Positions 19,843 through 32,023 of a DNA stretch of 64,000 bases are shown in pieces. The notes under the pieces were generated by a model. It was not told the DNA's origin and ran no database searches. It worked only from the letters and a program-made list of their open reading frames with translations. Source of the stretch: Lampris incognitus (Eukaryota > Chordata > Actinopteri > Lampriformes > Lampridae); contig NC_079211.1 in NCBI RefSeq assembly GCF_029633865.1, positions 146,558,067-146,622,066 of the forward strand, read 5' to 3'. Numbering within the stretch: the first letter of the stretch is position 1; each line of letters opens with the position of its first letter. The position numbers and the translations under genes were made by a program.

Positions 19843-20215
19843 TATTTTCATAGACACGAATGCTTGGGTGTAAATCTAGTTGCTGTTCTTCCATGTCAGT
19901 TTTCCCGTGAAAGGTGCCGGGAGCGATTAACTGGAAGGCCTGTTTGGGAAATCATGTTGAGCCCGTAGGGAGCCATTCATCCCCCGGCCTTCAGCTGAAA
20001 CAATAGAATGCAATTATGTTAATGTGAGAGATTTGGAGAGAGGCTGTGCTCACCGAGCCTCAAACAACATCACTCGTACTTCATAACACTCAGTCATGTA
20101 CAGTAGGCTGTAACGTACACCATACACTTATATTTATATTCATATTTCAGCATTTGCACACAGGACTTACATCATTCTGATTAACTGATCCTCATTTAGT
20201 TTCATATACTCTTAA
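19380..20215. other. Unique sequence, possible conserved non-coding element
   Basis: Besides a CA run (about 19450-19468) and a TG run (19807-19839), this is complex, repeat-free sequence. The blocks 19600-19800 and 19870-20090 have balanced composition and homeodomain-like ATTA/TAAT sites (CATAATTTAATTAAAAAG). They have no open frames. Conservation cannot be tested here. Confidence 0.3.
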
Positions 20216-20239
20216 CATTGTTTATTGAATTATTATTAT

Positions 20240-22935
20240 TATTATTATTATTATTCCTCTGGCACGCCAACCACCTGCATGTCCTCCCTCACCACATCCG
20301 TAAACCTCCTCTTCGGCCTTCCTCTTTTCCTCTTCCCTGGCAGCTCCATATTCAGCATCCTTCTCCCAATATACTCAGCATCTCTCCTCCACACATGTCC
20401 AAACCATCTCAATCCTGCCTCTCTTGCTTTGTCTCCAAACCGTCCAACCTGAGCTGTCCCTCTAATATAGTCGTTCCTAATCCTGTCCTTCTTCGTCACT
20501 CCCAATGAAAATCTTAGCATCTTAAACTCTGCCACCTCCACCTGTCTTTTCGTCAGTGCCACCGTCTCCAAACCATACAACATAGCTGGTCTCACGACCA
20601 TCTTGTAAACCTTCCCTTTAACTCTTGCTGGTACCCTTCTGTCGCATATCGCTCCTGACACTCTTCTCCACCCACTCCACCCTGCCTGCACTTTCTTCTT
20701 CACCCTTCTTCCGCACTCCCCATTACTTTGAACAGTCGACCCCCGAGTATTTAAACTCATCCACCTTCATCACCTCTACTCGTTGCATCGTCACCATTCC
20801 AATATCCTCCCTCTCGTTCACACATATATGTATTCCGTCTTGCTTCTACTAACTTTCATTCCTCTTCTCCAGTGCATACCTCCACCTCTTCAGGCTCTTT
20901 TAAACCTGCTCCCTACTTTCGCTACAGATCACAATGTCATCTGCGAACATCATAGTACACAGAGACTCCTGCCTGATCTCATCCGTCAACCTGTCCATCA
21001 CCGTTGCAAACAAGGAAGGGCTCGGAGCCGATCCTTGATGTAATCCCACCTCCACCTTGAACATATCCGTCATTCCTACCGCACACCTCACCATTGTCAC
21101 AGTGCCCTCATACATATCCTGCACCACTCCTACATACTTCTGTGCCACTCCCAACTTCCTCATACAATACCACACCTCCTCTCTCGGCACCCTGTCATAT
21201 GCTTTCTCTAAATCCACAAAGACACAATAACTCCTTCTGGCCTCCTCTATACTTCTCCATCAACATTCTCAAAGCAAACATCACATCTGTGGTGCTCTTT
21301 TGTGACATGAAACCATACTGCTGCTCGTTGATCATCACCTCTCCTCTTAACCTAGCTTCTATTACTCTTTCCCATATCATCATGCTGTGGCTGATCAACT
21401 TTATACCTCTGTAGTTGCTACAGATCTGCACATCACCCTTATTCTTGAAAATCGGTACGAGTATGCTTCTTCTCCACTTCTCAGGCATCTTCTCACTTTC
21501 CAACTGCCATCTCTCCTAAACACCCCCATGCCTCCACAGGTATGTCATCTGGACCAACCGCCTTTCCACTCTTCATCCTCTTCATAGCTGCCCTCACTTC
21601 CTCCTTGCTAATCCACCGCACTTCCTGATTTATTATCCCCACACCATACAACCTTTTCTCTCTCATTTTCTTCATTCATCAGCCCCTCAAATTACTCCTT
21701 CCACCTACCTTCTCAACACACTCTCTTCACTTGTCAGCACATTTCCATCTCTATCCTTGATCACCCTAACCTATTCCACTTCTTCTTTGCCAACATCTTC
21801 TTCTGTATACTTTGCTGTACTTCCTCATTCCACCACCAAGTCTCCTTGTCTTCCTTCCTCTGTCCAGATGACACACCAAGTACCTTCCTGTCTCACTCAC
21901 TATTTCTGCAGTGGTTGCTCAGCTATGCCGCAACGCTTCACTACCACCCAGTGCTTGTCTTAACTCTTCCCTGAACTCCACACAAGTCTTCCTTCTTCAA
22001 CTTCTACCATTTGATCCTTGGCTCTGCCTTCACTCTTCCTCTTCTTGATCTCCAAAGTCATCCTACAGACCACCATCCGATGCTGCCTAGCTACATTCTC
22101 CCTTGTCACCACGTTGCAGTCTCCAATCCTTTTCCTGTGTGACATTTCCTCCACTCTTAGTCATCACCCTGTGTTCTTCCCTCTTCTTGAAATGTGTATT
22201 CACCACAGCCATTTCCATCCTTTTTGCAAAATCCACCATCATCTATCCTTCCACATTCCTCTCCGTGACACCATACCTACCCATCACTGCATCCTCACCT
22301 CCCCTGTTACCTTCACCAACATCTCCATTTAAGTCTGTTCCAATCATCACTCTCTCTTCCTTGGCTACACTCTCCAACATTTCGTCCAACTCACTCCAGA
22401 ATTCTTCTTTCTCTTCCATCTCACACCCAACTTGCCAGGCATATGCGCTGATGGCATTTATCATCACACCTTTGATTTCCAACTTCATACTCATCACTCT
22501 GTTTGACACTGTCTTCACCTCCAGCACACTGTTGACATGCTCACCTTCAGAATTATCCCTACCCCATTTTACCTCCTATCCGCACCATGTTAGAAGAGTT
22601 TGAACCCACCTTCGATGCTCCTGGCCTTGCTCCCTTTCCACCTGGTCTATTGCACACACAGTATACCTATCTTCCTTTTCTCCATCATATCAGCCAGATC
22701 TCTCCCTTTACCAGTCATAGTGCCAACATTCAAAGTTCCAACTCTCACCTCCACACTCCTACCCTTCCTCATCTCCCATTGCCTCTTGACATGCCTTCCT
22801 CCTCTCCTTCTCCTTTGTCCAACAGTAGCATAATTTCCGTCGGCACCCTGCTGGCCAACAGTACTGGTGGTGGTTGTTGGTAACCCAGGCCTCGACCGAT
22901 CTGGTGTGGAAATCTGCCCTTCCTGATGTAACTGT
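20240..22935 (-). mobile_element. RTE-like LINE, near full-length but broken
   Basis: Read on the minus strand from about 22935. A start region comes first, then an APE-type endonuclease segment (22527-22243, with GCEMEEKEEFWSELDEM and MIGTDLNGDVGEGN) and RARQHRMVVCRMTL (about 22080). The RT follows: GKAVGPDDIPVEAW (21600), FKNKGDVQICSNYRGIKL (21440), DLEKAYDRVPREEVW (21200) and catalytic MMFADDIVICSES (20940). The C-terminal domain at 20760-20251 has LRWFGHVWRRDAEYIGRRML. Several frameshifts separate the blocks. Its 3' end is cut at GCCAGAGGA, where an (ATT)n run takes over. Confidence 0.8.
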
Positions 22936-23707
22936 CCCCATTTAGCCAGGCTTGGGACACAAGGTGAACATGCTGGTGCAACTGCTACGGCATGAGCCCC
23001 TGCAGGAAAACGTGGAAAACCAGCTCTTCTTGGGCGGCTGCATTGAACTGTGGGTAACCATGTTGGGTGTGCAGCTGCACATCTGCGGCGAAGGTGCCCA
23101 GGCTCTCTCCTTCTTGGCAGTGATGGCTGGCTAGCTGTTACCTGCTCTGGTCAGTGAAAGGGTCGCCGCTTAAATTACCTCTCCAGCACCATGGTCAGGG
23201 CCTGGAGGTCCCGCTGCTCCGCTGGGGCTAGGTCGAGGAGCACCTGCAAAGCCTTTCCCTCCAATGCCAGGGCCAGGTGAATGGTAGCTTCCTCATTGCT
23301 CCATTCGCTGTGCCATGCCACTAGTTGGATTTGTGAGAGGAATGGCTCTAGCTGTGTCATCCCATTGTACTTGGGCAGCTTGGGTGGTGTTCTATGCGCA
23401 ACTGCGGTGCGCGATGGGCTAGGCGTGGGGACCAGTGGTGGTGGTTCTTTGGCAGCAGCCCTCCTGGTTGCTAGGGGGTAGTTGGTGGCAGCGTGCAGCA
23501 GGCGTTCCCCTGTATTGGCACTTCTGGCCTCTAGGGATGATGGGGCTGCAGTGCACTGGACTCATCAGGGTGGGCTGGAAAACTTTCATCTCTAGCGGGA
23601 TTTGCCATGCCAGGTTCTCCAAGTGCCAACGAGTCTGTTCAATGTCTCGCACCAATCTCTGGATCACCCTCTCCATTCTTCAGCCCAACCCCACCTCTTG
23701 ACACCAA
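22936..23707 (-). pseudogene. Ty3/gypsy gag remnant downstream of its 5' LTR
   Basis: On the minus strand, the sequence after the LTR begins TTGGTGTCAAGAGG (a plausible primer-binding site). It then encodes gag fragments: MERVIQRLVRDIEQTRWHLE (23676-) and, after a frame break, MTQLEPFLSQIQLVAWHSEW and ALEGKALQVLLDLAPAEQRD (23360-23175). This resembles the gag of fish gypsy elements. It is cut off near 22936 by the RTE-like LINE; pol is absent. Confidence 0.65.
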
Positions 23708-24107
23708 TGTGGCGAGCTTGCATGGAAGAATGGATGACAGAGACAAGCTTCCTTTTTAATCTTTTTAATGCCAAACCTGTGTCCCATACACTGCATGACC
23801 AACAGGACTGGCTTTTATTTTGACAAGAATCTTAACATTAGACAGAATAACATCACAGTGACCCCCCCCCCCCCCCGAGGTCACCACCGGTGATGTTAGT
23901 CTAAGTCACGGTACTAAGGTCAGTCAGTCAGTAAACAGTCCTCTACCCAGTCTGAGTCAAACCCCCAAACAACAAAACATCCCAACATGAACAGAACACC
24001 CAAACATGCACAATTCTAACTCAAACATTAACAGTCCCATGAGCCCTTGCGCTCCACCAGCGCAGAACCATCGACAGTCAGAGCAACTGCCTCCTCTGTT
24101 CGCTACA
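23708..24107 (-). mobile_element. Gypsy-type 5' LTR
   Basis: On the minus strand it runs from TGTAGCGAACAG to CTCGCCACA (400 bp). It has TG...CA ends, an AATAAA near 23815 and a primer-site-like TTGGTGTC directly after it. A G/C run sits at 23863-23877. The matching 3' LTR is not in the window. Its outer bases (TGTAGCG...) resemble those of the miniature LTR family at 6124 and 12970. Confidence 0.6.
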
Positions 24108-24468
24108 ATATATATGTAAAACGCATAGTACAGTGCTATTACAAATTGAGCGTGAGAATAATATTAAAAAATAGTTTATTACATCTGTATTGTTTTTTAT
24201 TATATTTCTTATAATTAAGTAGAAATTAATGTAGTGTAAATGCATTTTAAGTGCATAAACAGTATTGCTCTTGAAACATACTTTATGTACTTATATATAG
24301 TTCACTTTTAATATGAATAAGTATGCTGTTTTTGGTTTTTTTTCACCTGTGTAGCTATTGGTTAAGGTTAGGTTGAGGTTGAGGTCATGTTAAGTTAGCC
24401 GTGGTATTTTTCTGGTCTTTTCCCCGCGTCGCAAAGGCATGACATCACAACAACGTGATTGGTCCATT
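24108..24468. other. No gene seen
   Basis: A/T-rich sequence with no recognisable repeat or open frame. Confidence 0.4.
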
Positions 24469-24656
24469 CCCAGATAGCATCCGGATGTGGGCCACTTCAG
24501 GCAATGATGCGGCACTGATGGCCTTCTTCTGGCCCCAACAAAATGGATGTGAGCCTGAAGTGGCCCACATGTATAATAGCAAATATGGTCCATATATGCT
24601 AAACCAAACGTGGGCCTTTTTTGGCAAAGATGTGGTGCTTTTGGCAACATGTGATC
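24469..24656 (+). mobile_element. CCCAGATAGCA-type MITE, 3'-truncated
   Basis: The left terminus CCCAGATAGCATCCGG is intact, and the copy follows the family to GGCAACATGTGATCT, then stops. It represents roughly the first 190 of about 430 bp. Confidence 0.75.
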
Positions 24657-25372
24657 TCACGAATCAACCAAACAAGCAAGCGAGCAACTAACCAATCAAT
24701 CAGTCAAGCTTAATCACATTTTGTACATATTTCAAAATGTTCAGTAGGAGATTTTACAAGTAACATTGATACACAATAAGATATATACACGATGTAAAAC
24801 AGCCCTATAGCTACAAATTTAAGAGCTGCTTTAACAAGTTTCTAAAAAGAATACCATCTGTGTCCATGACAGTTAATTTGATGAATGTATAACCCAATTA
24901 CAGAAGGAGCTACAGCCGGCTTCCTTCTTCTTCTTCTCTTGCCGTCAGACAGGAAGACATATCTGCAGCTCTGCTGACCTCTGACCTCTGAATGTTAATA
25001 CCCCCGCTCACTCTTGAGAGGCTGTAAGCCGCCTCGCACTGCTTGCCGGGTGAGAAGCACTTCAGTATGACACAAATACCACAAATGTAAGCTTCTCTGG
25101 AGGTAAGACATTGATGCTGACTGAGTGTCTCATTCACACCCGTCCCATTCTTTAACTGTTATTCTAGATTTGACTGGTTTCAAGGTCAGAGGTCAAGACA
25201 CTGGGCTAATATACAAATGTCTGTGTGAACAGAGGAAAACCCCTAGTTGTTTTTCCTTCATGAGTAGCAAAACCTGTACGGTGGATCTCCTGGTTCTGCG
25301 CCCACTGTTGTCTGCTGATGAGGATGAAGGCAGTGATGAAGCCATCATTTAAACTTATTTAGTCAGAGAGAT
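24657..25372. other. No gene seen
   Basis: An (AACC/AATC)-rich step at 24660-24710 is followed by unique sequence. No coding frame with supporting splice sites was seen. Confidence 0.4.
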
Positions 25373-25495
25373 GTGATGGACTGGCGGCCTGTCCAGGGTG
25401 TCTCCCCGCCTGCCGCCCAATGACTCCTGGGGTAGGCTCCGTCATCCTGCGACCTGATTCGGACAAGTGGCTTGGATAATGTATGGATGAATAGT
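25373..25495 (+). repeat. SINE family B 3' fragment
   Basis: GATGGACTGGCGGCCTGTCC through TGCCGCCCAATGACT to a GGATAATGTATGGATGAAT tail. The 5' part is missing. Confidence 0.7.
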
Positions 25496-25606
25496 CCGAG
25501 CGAGCTTGTTTCGCATGCACACTTACCATTCACACTTTCACACCAGAGAAATGACCAGTACAACCACAGTCTTCTGCTGTTGGTTAACAGCAACTTCTGC
25601 TGTTTG

Positions 25607-25980
25607 TCGTTTGGGCGGCACAGTGGCCCAGTGGTTAGCGCTGTCACCTCACAGCAAGAAGGCCCTAGGTTCGAACCCCGGGGTTGTCCAACCTTGGGGG
25701 TCGTCCTGTTTGTGTAGGTTGCATGTTCTCCCCGTGTCTGTGGTGGGTTTTCTCCGGGTGCTCCGGTTTCCCCCACCGCCAGAAAGACATGCATGTTAGG
25801 GTTAATACTCCTGTCCGTGCCCCTGACCGAGGCATGGCAAGATGAACTGGAGGTGGTCCCCGGGCGCTGCACGGCGGCCGCCCACTGCTCCTAGCTACAC
25901 AGCTAGGATGGGTTAAATGCAGAGCGTAATTTCCCTACTGGGATTAATAAAGTATCTCAAAATAAAAAAAATTAACAAAA
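25607..25980 (+). repeat. tRNA-headed SINE (family C)
   Basis: The head GGGCGGCACAGTGGCCCAGT with A box (TGGTTAGCGC) and B box (GGTTCGAACC) is shared with family B. The 3' half differs: CATGGCAAGATGAACTGGAG, GGATGGGTTAAATGCAGAG, and TGGGATTAATAAAGTATCTC with an A-rich end. A 21-bp direct repeat at 25555-25575 and 25997-26017 brackets it, with 31 extra bases at the left. Confidence 0.7.
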
Positions 25981-26017
25981 ACAAACTGGGAGCCTGCCAG
26001 TACAACCACAGTCTTCT

Positions 26018-26727
26018 ATTATTGATGTTGATGTTTTGGTTCAGTTGTTCAGCTGTCACGTCTTCGTGACATTTGGAACGAGGTTTCCTCTGTAACGGGT
26101 CACATCCTGCTGTCACGGCAGCACTTCCTGCGCCGTTACAGAGCTCTCCACGGCACGGCAGCAGGGTTGGTCCAGATTCCTGCTGTAAAACCTAATTGCC
26201 TCCGGCACCAGGAAGGCCTCGTCCAGCTGTCCACGCGGCCTGTGGGTTAATTCGATTTGGCTGGAGGGTGTGGCGGGTTTTCATCTGAAATGTTTCCACC
26301 TTTTTAAAAAAAAAGGAGTGAGAGGAGAAACGGGGGCGAGGACCCCCGCCTCTGTGTGTGTGTGTGTGGATTTATGAATACATTAGTGATTTATGAACAT
26401 ATGAGAAATGTATGAGTATGTGAATTATGTATGAGTGCGTGGGGTCGGGACTAGTGGAGATGCGGGTGGATGGATGGATGGAGGGAGGGATAGCAGGATG
26501 AGGGATGGAGGGGCGGGGGGTTTGGTAGTTAGAGAGTCTCGTGGCCTGAATGCTGCAGGATTGAGTCCATACAACAACCAGTTTGTTAACTATATGGATG
26601 AACAGACCAACAGATGAACAAATGGTGACAGAGGAATAGATAGATTAATAAATAGACTGATTAATAGACGGGTAGCTTAGCCAGAACGATAAATAGGTGG
26701 ATAAAGATACAGATAGATAAACCCATA
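26018..26727. other. No gene seen
   Basis: Mixed-complexity sequence with a TG run near 26353 and GATG-rich simple repeats around 26470. Nothing coding. Confidence 0.4.
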
Positions 26728-27498
26728 ATCAGGAATCGGGAACACTTTGTCATTTCACCTCATGTACTTGCGCACATGAAGTGAAACGAAATGCCGTTGC
26801 CCACAGCGGTACAACATACAGACAACAACACACTGAAGAACTACAAGAACACACATATTCAGACTAACACACACATCCAAACCAAAAAAAAAATAATCAC
26901 TGTCCAAGGGAACAAACGCCAGCCAGGATGACTGTTGCAACCGCCGGTCTGCATGGGCTAGCAGTTAGCCTAGCCTTCCCCCATTACGCATCCTGTCAGG
27001 CCGCCCTCCGTGTCTCTTCAGGCGCAGCTCCAGGCAGGGGGCCGTGGTCCCCTTGGCAACCGGATGAAGCAGACCAAGCCCTCCCAGCCGAGCCAGCGCC
27101 AGCTCTCCCAGCCAGACACCCCTGACACACCTCCCCGCACTCCACACGACGACACCAAAAACACCACAGTCAACGCCAGGTGAGGCCGCCGCCAGACCGC
27201 CCTCGGAGTTATCGGAACTGCCGGTCTGCATGGGCTAGCAGTTAGCTTAGCCTGCCCTGTTTCCGCGTCCTGTCAGACCGCCCCCGGTGTTACCTCCTCG
27301 GGTGCAGCTCCGGGCAAGGCTGCGGCCCCTGGGCCCACAGTGCAGCAGACCAAGCTCCCCCAGCCAATCCAGCGCCGGCTCTCCCGGCCAACGAATGAAG
27401 ACAGAAACTTAGACGTGGACAAAGACACGGCACCGGTGGCACTGGGCGAGGTCGCCGCAAATGTGAATTCGCGCTGCCATCTTCCCACACCGGGAGTG
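26728..27498 (+). repeat. Unclassified repeat X with two 279-bp internal monomers
   Basis: A leader (CACTTTGTCATTTCACC ... CACATGAAGTGAAACG) is followed by two diverged tandem units, each starting near CCGGTCTGCATGGGCTAGCA (26943 and 27222). It ends at CATCTTCCCACACCGGGAG. The same layout recurs at 30505-31280, and a one-unit form occurs at 44655-45137. It is G/C-rich with no intact frame. Confidence 0.65.
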
Positions 27499-27624
27499 TG
27501 TAAATGGACAGACTGACAAATAATGAAAGATTGATTGATGAATAGATGGTTAAACAGACATAGAGATGTAGGAAATACTGCAATTGATAAAAATGTAGTT
27601 GGATAAATTGACATAATTAGACCG

Positions 27625-27629
<5 letters not shown>

Positions 27630-27701
<72 letters not shown>
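27630..27701. repeat. (GATA)n microsatellite
   Basis: About 18 GATA repeats, ending directly at the 8-bp duplication of the next MITE. Confidence 0.95.
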
Positions 27702-27703
<2 letters not shown>

Positions 27704-27709
27704 ATACAG

Positions 27710-28167
27710 GGTAACACTTTAGTATGGGGAACGTAGTCACCGTTAATTAGGTGCTTATTAGCATGCAAATTAGCAACATATTGGCTCTTCATTGGTCATT
27801 ATTACGTACTCATTAATGGCTTATTCTGCATGGCCTTATTATACAACCAGTAAGCCATTAACTATGAGTTTTCCCTCTATAACCTCAGAAGTATGGCTTA
27901 GTAGTACCATCTCAATATGCTTTGCTTAGTATGGCCTTTATAAGGTGGTAGTACCACAAGAAGAGTTATTCTCCCTTACTAACACTTAATGAATATGGTC
28001 TGTCCTTACATAACAACACACAACACTACAAGTGTTCATAGTGTTAAATTACTCTAAATTAAGTTTTTGTTACTTAGAATATGTTCCCCATACTAAAGTG
28101 ACATCTTGATCATTACTAATTCACTAGTAATTAAGTTTTTTTATGTTCCCCATACTAAAGTGTTACC
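27710..28167. mobile_element. MITE with 23-bp perfect inverted ends and 8-bp TSD
   Basis: 458 bp; the ends begin GGTAACACTTTAGTATGGGG and are perfect inverted copies over 23 bp. An 8-bp duplication GAATACAG flanks it (27702-27709, 28168-28175). An additional inverted copy of the end lies at about 28084-28101. The 8-bp TSD fits hAT among others; no transposase is present. Confidence 0.85.
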
Positions 28168-28527
28168 GAATACAGATATAAAAAGACAAACATAAAAAGA
28201 TAAATAGACAAATGAAGGCCTATTCTCTGTGTTCTTCAGCATTGTTAATTTGCATGTTGCCCCCCCCCCCCCGGCTGCGGTGACCTTTCAGTTCCTGGTT
28301 GAAGTGCATCAGCGGCAGGAAATGAGGTCACCTCACGACCCACTGCCGCCCATCTTTATCTAACTGAGGCACTGTGGGGCAGGTGGGGGCTTTGGGGGTT
28401 CTGCGCCCCCCCCCCCCCCCACACACACACACACACAACTGGGAGCTTTTCTCACCGGCCCTTTGGACTGGAAAATTCCCAGTTACCTCCAAAGTGTTTT
28501 CCTACAGTCGTCTCCTTGGAGCCACCC

Positions 28528-28528
<1 letters not shown>

Positions 28529-28588
<60 letters not shown>
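28529..28588. repeat. (GT)n microsatellite
   Basis: About 30 GT repeats; another GT run lies at 28755-28798 and a CA run at 28420-28438 after a C run. Confidence 0.95.
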
Positions 28589-28592
<4 letters not shown>

Positions 28593-28753
28593 AGGACACG
28601 GGCAGAGCACCTTGCCTCCGGTGTTGATTTCTTGTAATCTGTTCCATCAGGATTTGAACCGGCGTCACACGCCATGCACGTCAACAGACATCAGGTCACA
28701 AGCTAGCTTCTCCTTCCACTGTTTATCCACTGTCATCTCCCGTTCCCTTGGTA

Positions 28754-28790
<37 letters not shown>

Positions 28791-28799
28791 TGTGTGTGA

Positions 28800-29750
28800 A
28801 CGGCAGAGCGTGGCCCCTGGCCGGAGATGGGCCTCATAACGCCAGCAGATGTGCGGACGCTGACCCTGGACCAGGAAGACGACACTAAAAGGTGAAACGT
28901 AAATAAGAAGGCCATCGGCTGTGTTCTTGGCGAGCCTCCCACCTCAACCAGCACCATATGGAGGAGGGGGGGGGGGGGAGAAAAAAAAACGACACAATGT
29001 CTCCCAGTGTGTCAATGGCGTCTCTGTTCGCCGTCCCGCAGCCGTCCTGCGAGGGGAAAACGTGTTATGTGTGACCTGTGCTGTTCCCTCTCAACCAAAT
29101 ATCTGCGGTGAGGTTTTGGTTTGATGTGGGGCATCAGCAGACATCGGAAGATTAAAAAAAAACAACAGAAAACCCCCCCGAGTAACACGTCGCCTCCACA
29201 GCGAGGCGTCCGCCATGTTTCCAAAATCTCGATATCTGTGTTTACCAAAAGATCACTGGCGTGAAAGCAGAGCAGATGATTTTTATTTAAAGGGTAAGAG
29301 GTAACTCAAGACCTCGGTCGGCGAAATGGCGAAGCTAGCAGAAAACGGAGCCTTTGTTTTTGGTGATATTTAGCGATGAGCTCAGGGCGATGACTCTTAT
29401 ATAACTCTGCTGATGACTCCGTGAGAAAGGACGCTTTTGTTCTCATTAACCTGGCTTTGTGCGGGCCCGGAGGTGCTTCATGTGTTTGTTGGTGTTCACA
29501 TCAGATACACTACCTGCAACCGCAACCAACCGATTGAGTCCGTCAGGGGGAAATATCGCCGAGCCTCCTTATTGCCGTGTAGGAATCGTAGCGGTGGCGT
29601 GTCTTTAACGTACACAATAGTTGTCAGTGTTGTCTGCATGGGCGTAGTCCCGGATAGCGAAGTGGTTTACTTCCGTCATCCATTGACGTCGGTGGATGAC
29701 AGAGGAACTACGAGGCTGACTGGCTGAGATGTTCGTTTGCTAATCTCCAC
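28800..29750. other. No gene seen
   Basis: Unique-looking sequence with short G and A runs near 28966-28989. Open frames here are short and lack splice or domain support. Confidence 0.4.
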
Positions 29751-30180
29751 CCCAGATAGCAAAACTGCTGTGGCCCGGACCCGTCCCACATTCATCTTTC
29801 TTTCATCCGGCCCACATATCACGTGGAATGGTGGCACTTGGGCGGTCCGCTCCTGTTTGCCAGATCTGGGCCAGAACCAAGCCATAGCAATGCTGCATGT
29901 GCCAATTATTTGCCAAAGGTGGCCCATATTTGTTTTGTGATATTTGGGCCATATTCACCATTTACCACACGGGCCACTTCAGGGTCACATCCAGATCACA
30001 TGTTGCCCAGAGCACCGCATCTTTGTCGAAAAGGCCCACATTTGATCTGGCACATTTGGGCCATATTTGCTATTATACGTGTGGGCCACTTCAGGCTCAC
30101 ATCCATTTTGTCAGGGCCAGAAGAAGACCACCAGTGCTGCATCATTGCCTGACATGGCCCACATCCAGATGGTGTCTGGG
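29751..30180 (-). mobile_element. CCCAGATAGCA-type MITE, 2-bp TSD (AC)
   Basis: 430 bp from CCCAGATAGC to a slightly mutated right end, AGATGGTGTCTGGG. AC occurs on both sides (29749-29750, 30181-30182). Confidence 0.8.
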
Positions 30181-30504
30181 ACCAATGAGAAAAGCTCCTG
30201 TGATGCGTCCGGGACATGGAGGCAGTGCAGTACAGCTCTGCTGGCAGGAGACTGCGATGTGTCTGTCAAGGTGAACTGGAACAAGGCGGTTGTAGTTTTG
30301 AAACAGAAGACAGACCACCAGCTCTCACTGGACGTACTAACAGTGAAATTATCGGAGAGAGGTGTTATGTGTAATGGACAGACTGGGGGTCAGGTGGAGA
30401 GGGTTTCTTCAAACCAAGATGTCTTCCATTGGAGGAAAAAAACAAAATGGCACCCAATCTAATAAGAGGTAAAAGTAAGTGGGAGGGTTGTGGTTTAAAA
30501 ATTC

Positions 30505-31280
30505 AGAATCAGAAACACTTTGTCATTTCATTTCACGCACTTGTGCACATGAAGCGAAACATCGTTTCCCCAGCCCACAGCAGTGCAACACAAAGACAAA
30601 AACACATCCAAAATCTACCAGAACACATATATCAACCTACCACATATACGTAAACTAAACAAACTAAAACAAAAAAAAATCACTGTTCAGGAGAACGAAC
30701 ACCAGCCAGGATGACTGTCAGAACTGCCGGTCTGCATGGGCTAGCAGTTAGCTTAGCCTGCCCCGCTTCCGCATCCTGTCAGACCACCCTCGGTGTTTCT
30801 TCTTCGGGCGCAGCTCCGGTCAGGGTTCGTGGTCCCTGGGCCCACAGGAGGCAGCAGACCAAGCTCCCTCAGCCGACCCAACGCCGGCTCTCCCAGCCAG
30901 ACTCCTTTGACCCACCTCCCCGCACTCCACACCACGACACTAAAAACACAGTCAAGGCTAGGCGAGGCCGCCGCCAGACCGCCCTCGGTGTTATCGGAAC
31001 TGCCGGTCTGCATGGGTTAGCAGTTAGCTTAGCCTGCCCCTCTTCCGCATCCTGTCAGACCGCCCCCGGTGCTTCCTCTTCGGGCGCAGCTCCGGTCAGG
31101 GTTCGTGGTCCCTGGGCCCACAGGAGGCAGCAGACCAGGCTGTCCCAGCCGATCCAGCGCCGGCTCTCCCAGCCATCAAACAAAGACAGAACTTAGACAC
31201 AGACGTGGACAAAGACACTGCTTGGACAGTACTGGGTGAGGCCGCCGCAAACGGGAAGTCGCGCGACCATCTTCCCACAA
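30505..31280 (+). repeat. Repeat X, two-monomer copy
   Basis: Same leader and two units as the copy at 26728, with unit starts at 30727 and 31003 (276 bp apart). It ends at GCGACCATCTTCCCACA. Confidence 0.65.
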
Positions 31281-31503
31281 AATTGAATCTTTCATGTCTT
31301 TGTTGGTATTTTTATTTGCTAAGTCTTGCTTATCTCCATGGCTGGTGGGAAACCATCCGGCTGATGATCCAATTTATTTCAATGACTGCTACTTAAACTG
31401 CATGCATGTCTTTAGATAAGGAAATTATATTTCCCCATTTTACCCCTTCAGCCGATCTATTTGTGTCTGAACAATATATCTTTGTGTGTGTATATAGTAT
31501 GTG

Positions 31504-31611
31504 TGTAACGAGCATGGATAAATAGACTCGCTAGCCCTTGGCTAACGGGTTGGACCCTTTAGTCGACTGGTTAGCGCAGGCGGCCGTGGTGCGGGCGACC
31601 CGGGTTTGCTA
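31504..31611 (+). mobile_element. Miniature LTR family fragment
   Basis: It starts TGTAACGAGCATGG and continues through CTCGCTAGCCCTTGGCTAAC, TAGTCGACTGGTTAGCGC and GACCCGGGTTTGC, where a GATA microsatellite replaces the LTR 3' end. Confidence 0.6.
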
Positions 31612-31659
31612 TATATAGATATAGATATAGATATAGTTAGATAGATAGATAGATTACAT

Positions 31660-31721
<62 letters not shown>

Positions 31722-31764
31722 TACATATAGATAGATAGATTACATATAGATAGATAGATTACAT

Positions 31765-31827
<63 letters not shown>

Positions 31828-31828
31828 T
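31612..31828. repeat. (GATA)n microsatellite
   Basis: A roughly 215-bp GATA/TATC array interrupted several times by TTACATATA. The sequence then becomes unique. Confidence 0.95.
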
Positions 31829-31978
31829 TGGTCTTTCTCTGTATTCTCTCCATCCATTATAATCTGGTTCTTATTTCTAGCTGTAGGTTCAATAGATGCT
31901 GGTAGCTGCAGGAATTCAACAAAGCTAATCAGAAGAGTTGCTCCTCATTCTCTTGTGATGTGTGTGTGTGTGCGTTCA

Positions 31979-32023
<45 letters not shown>

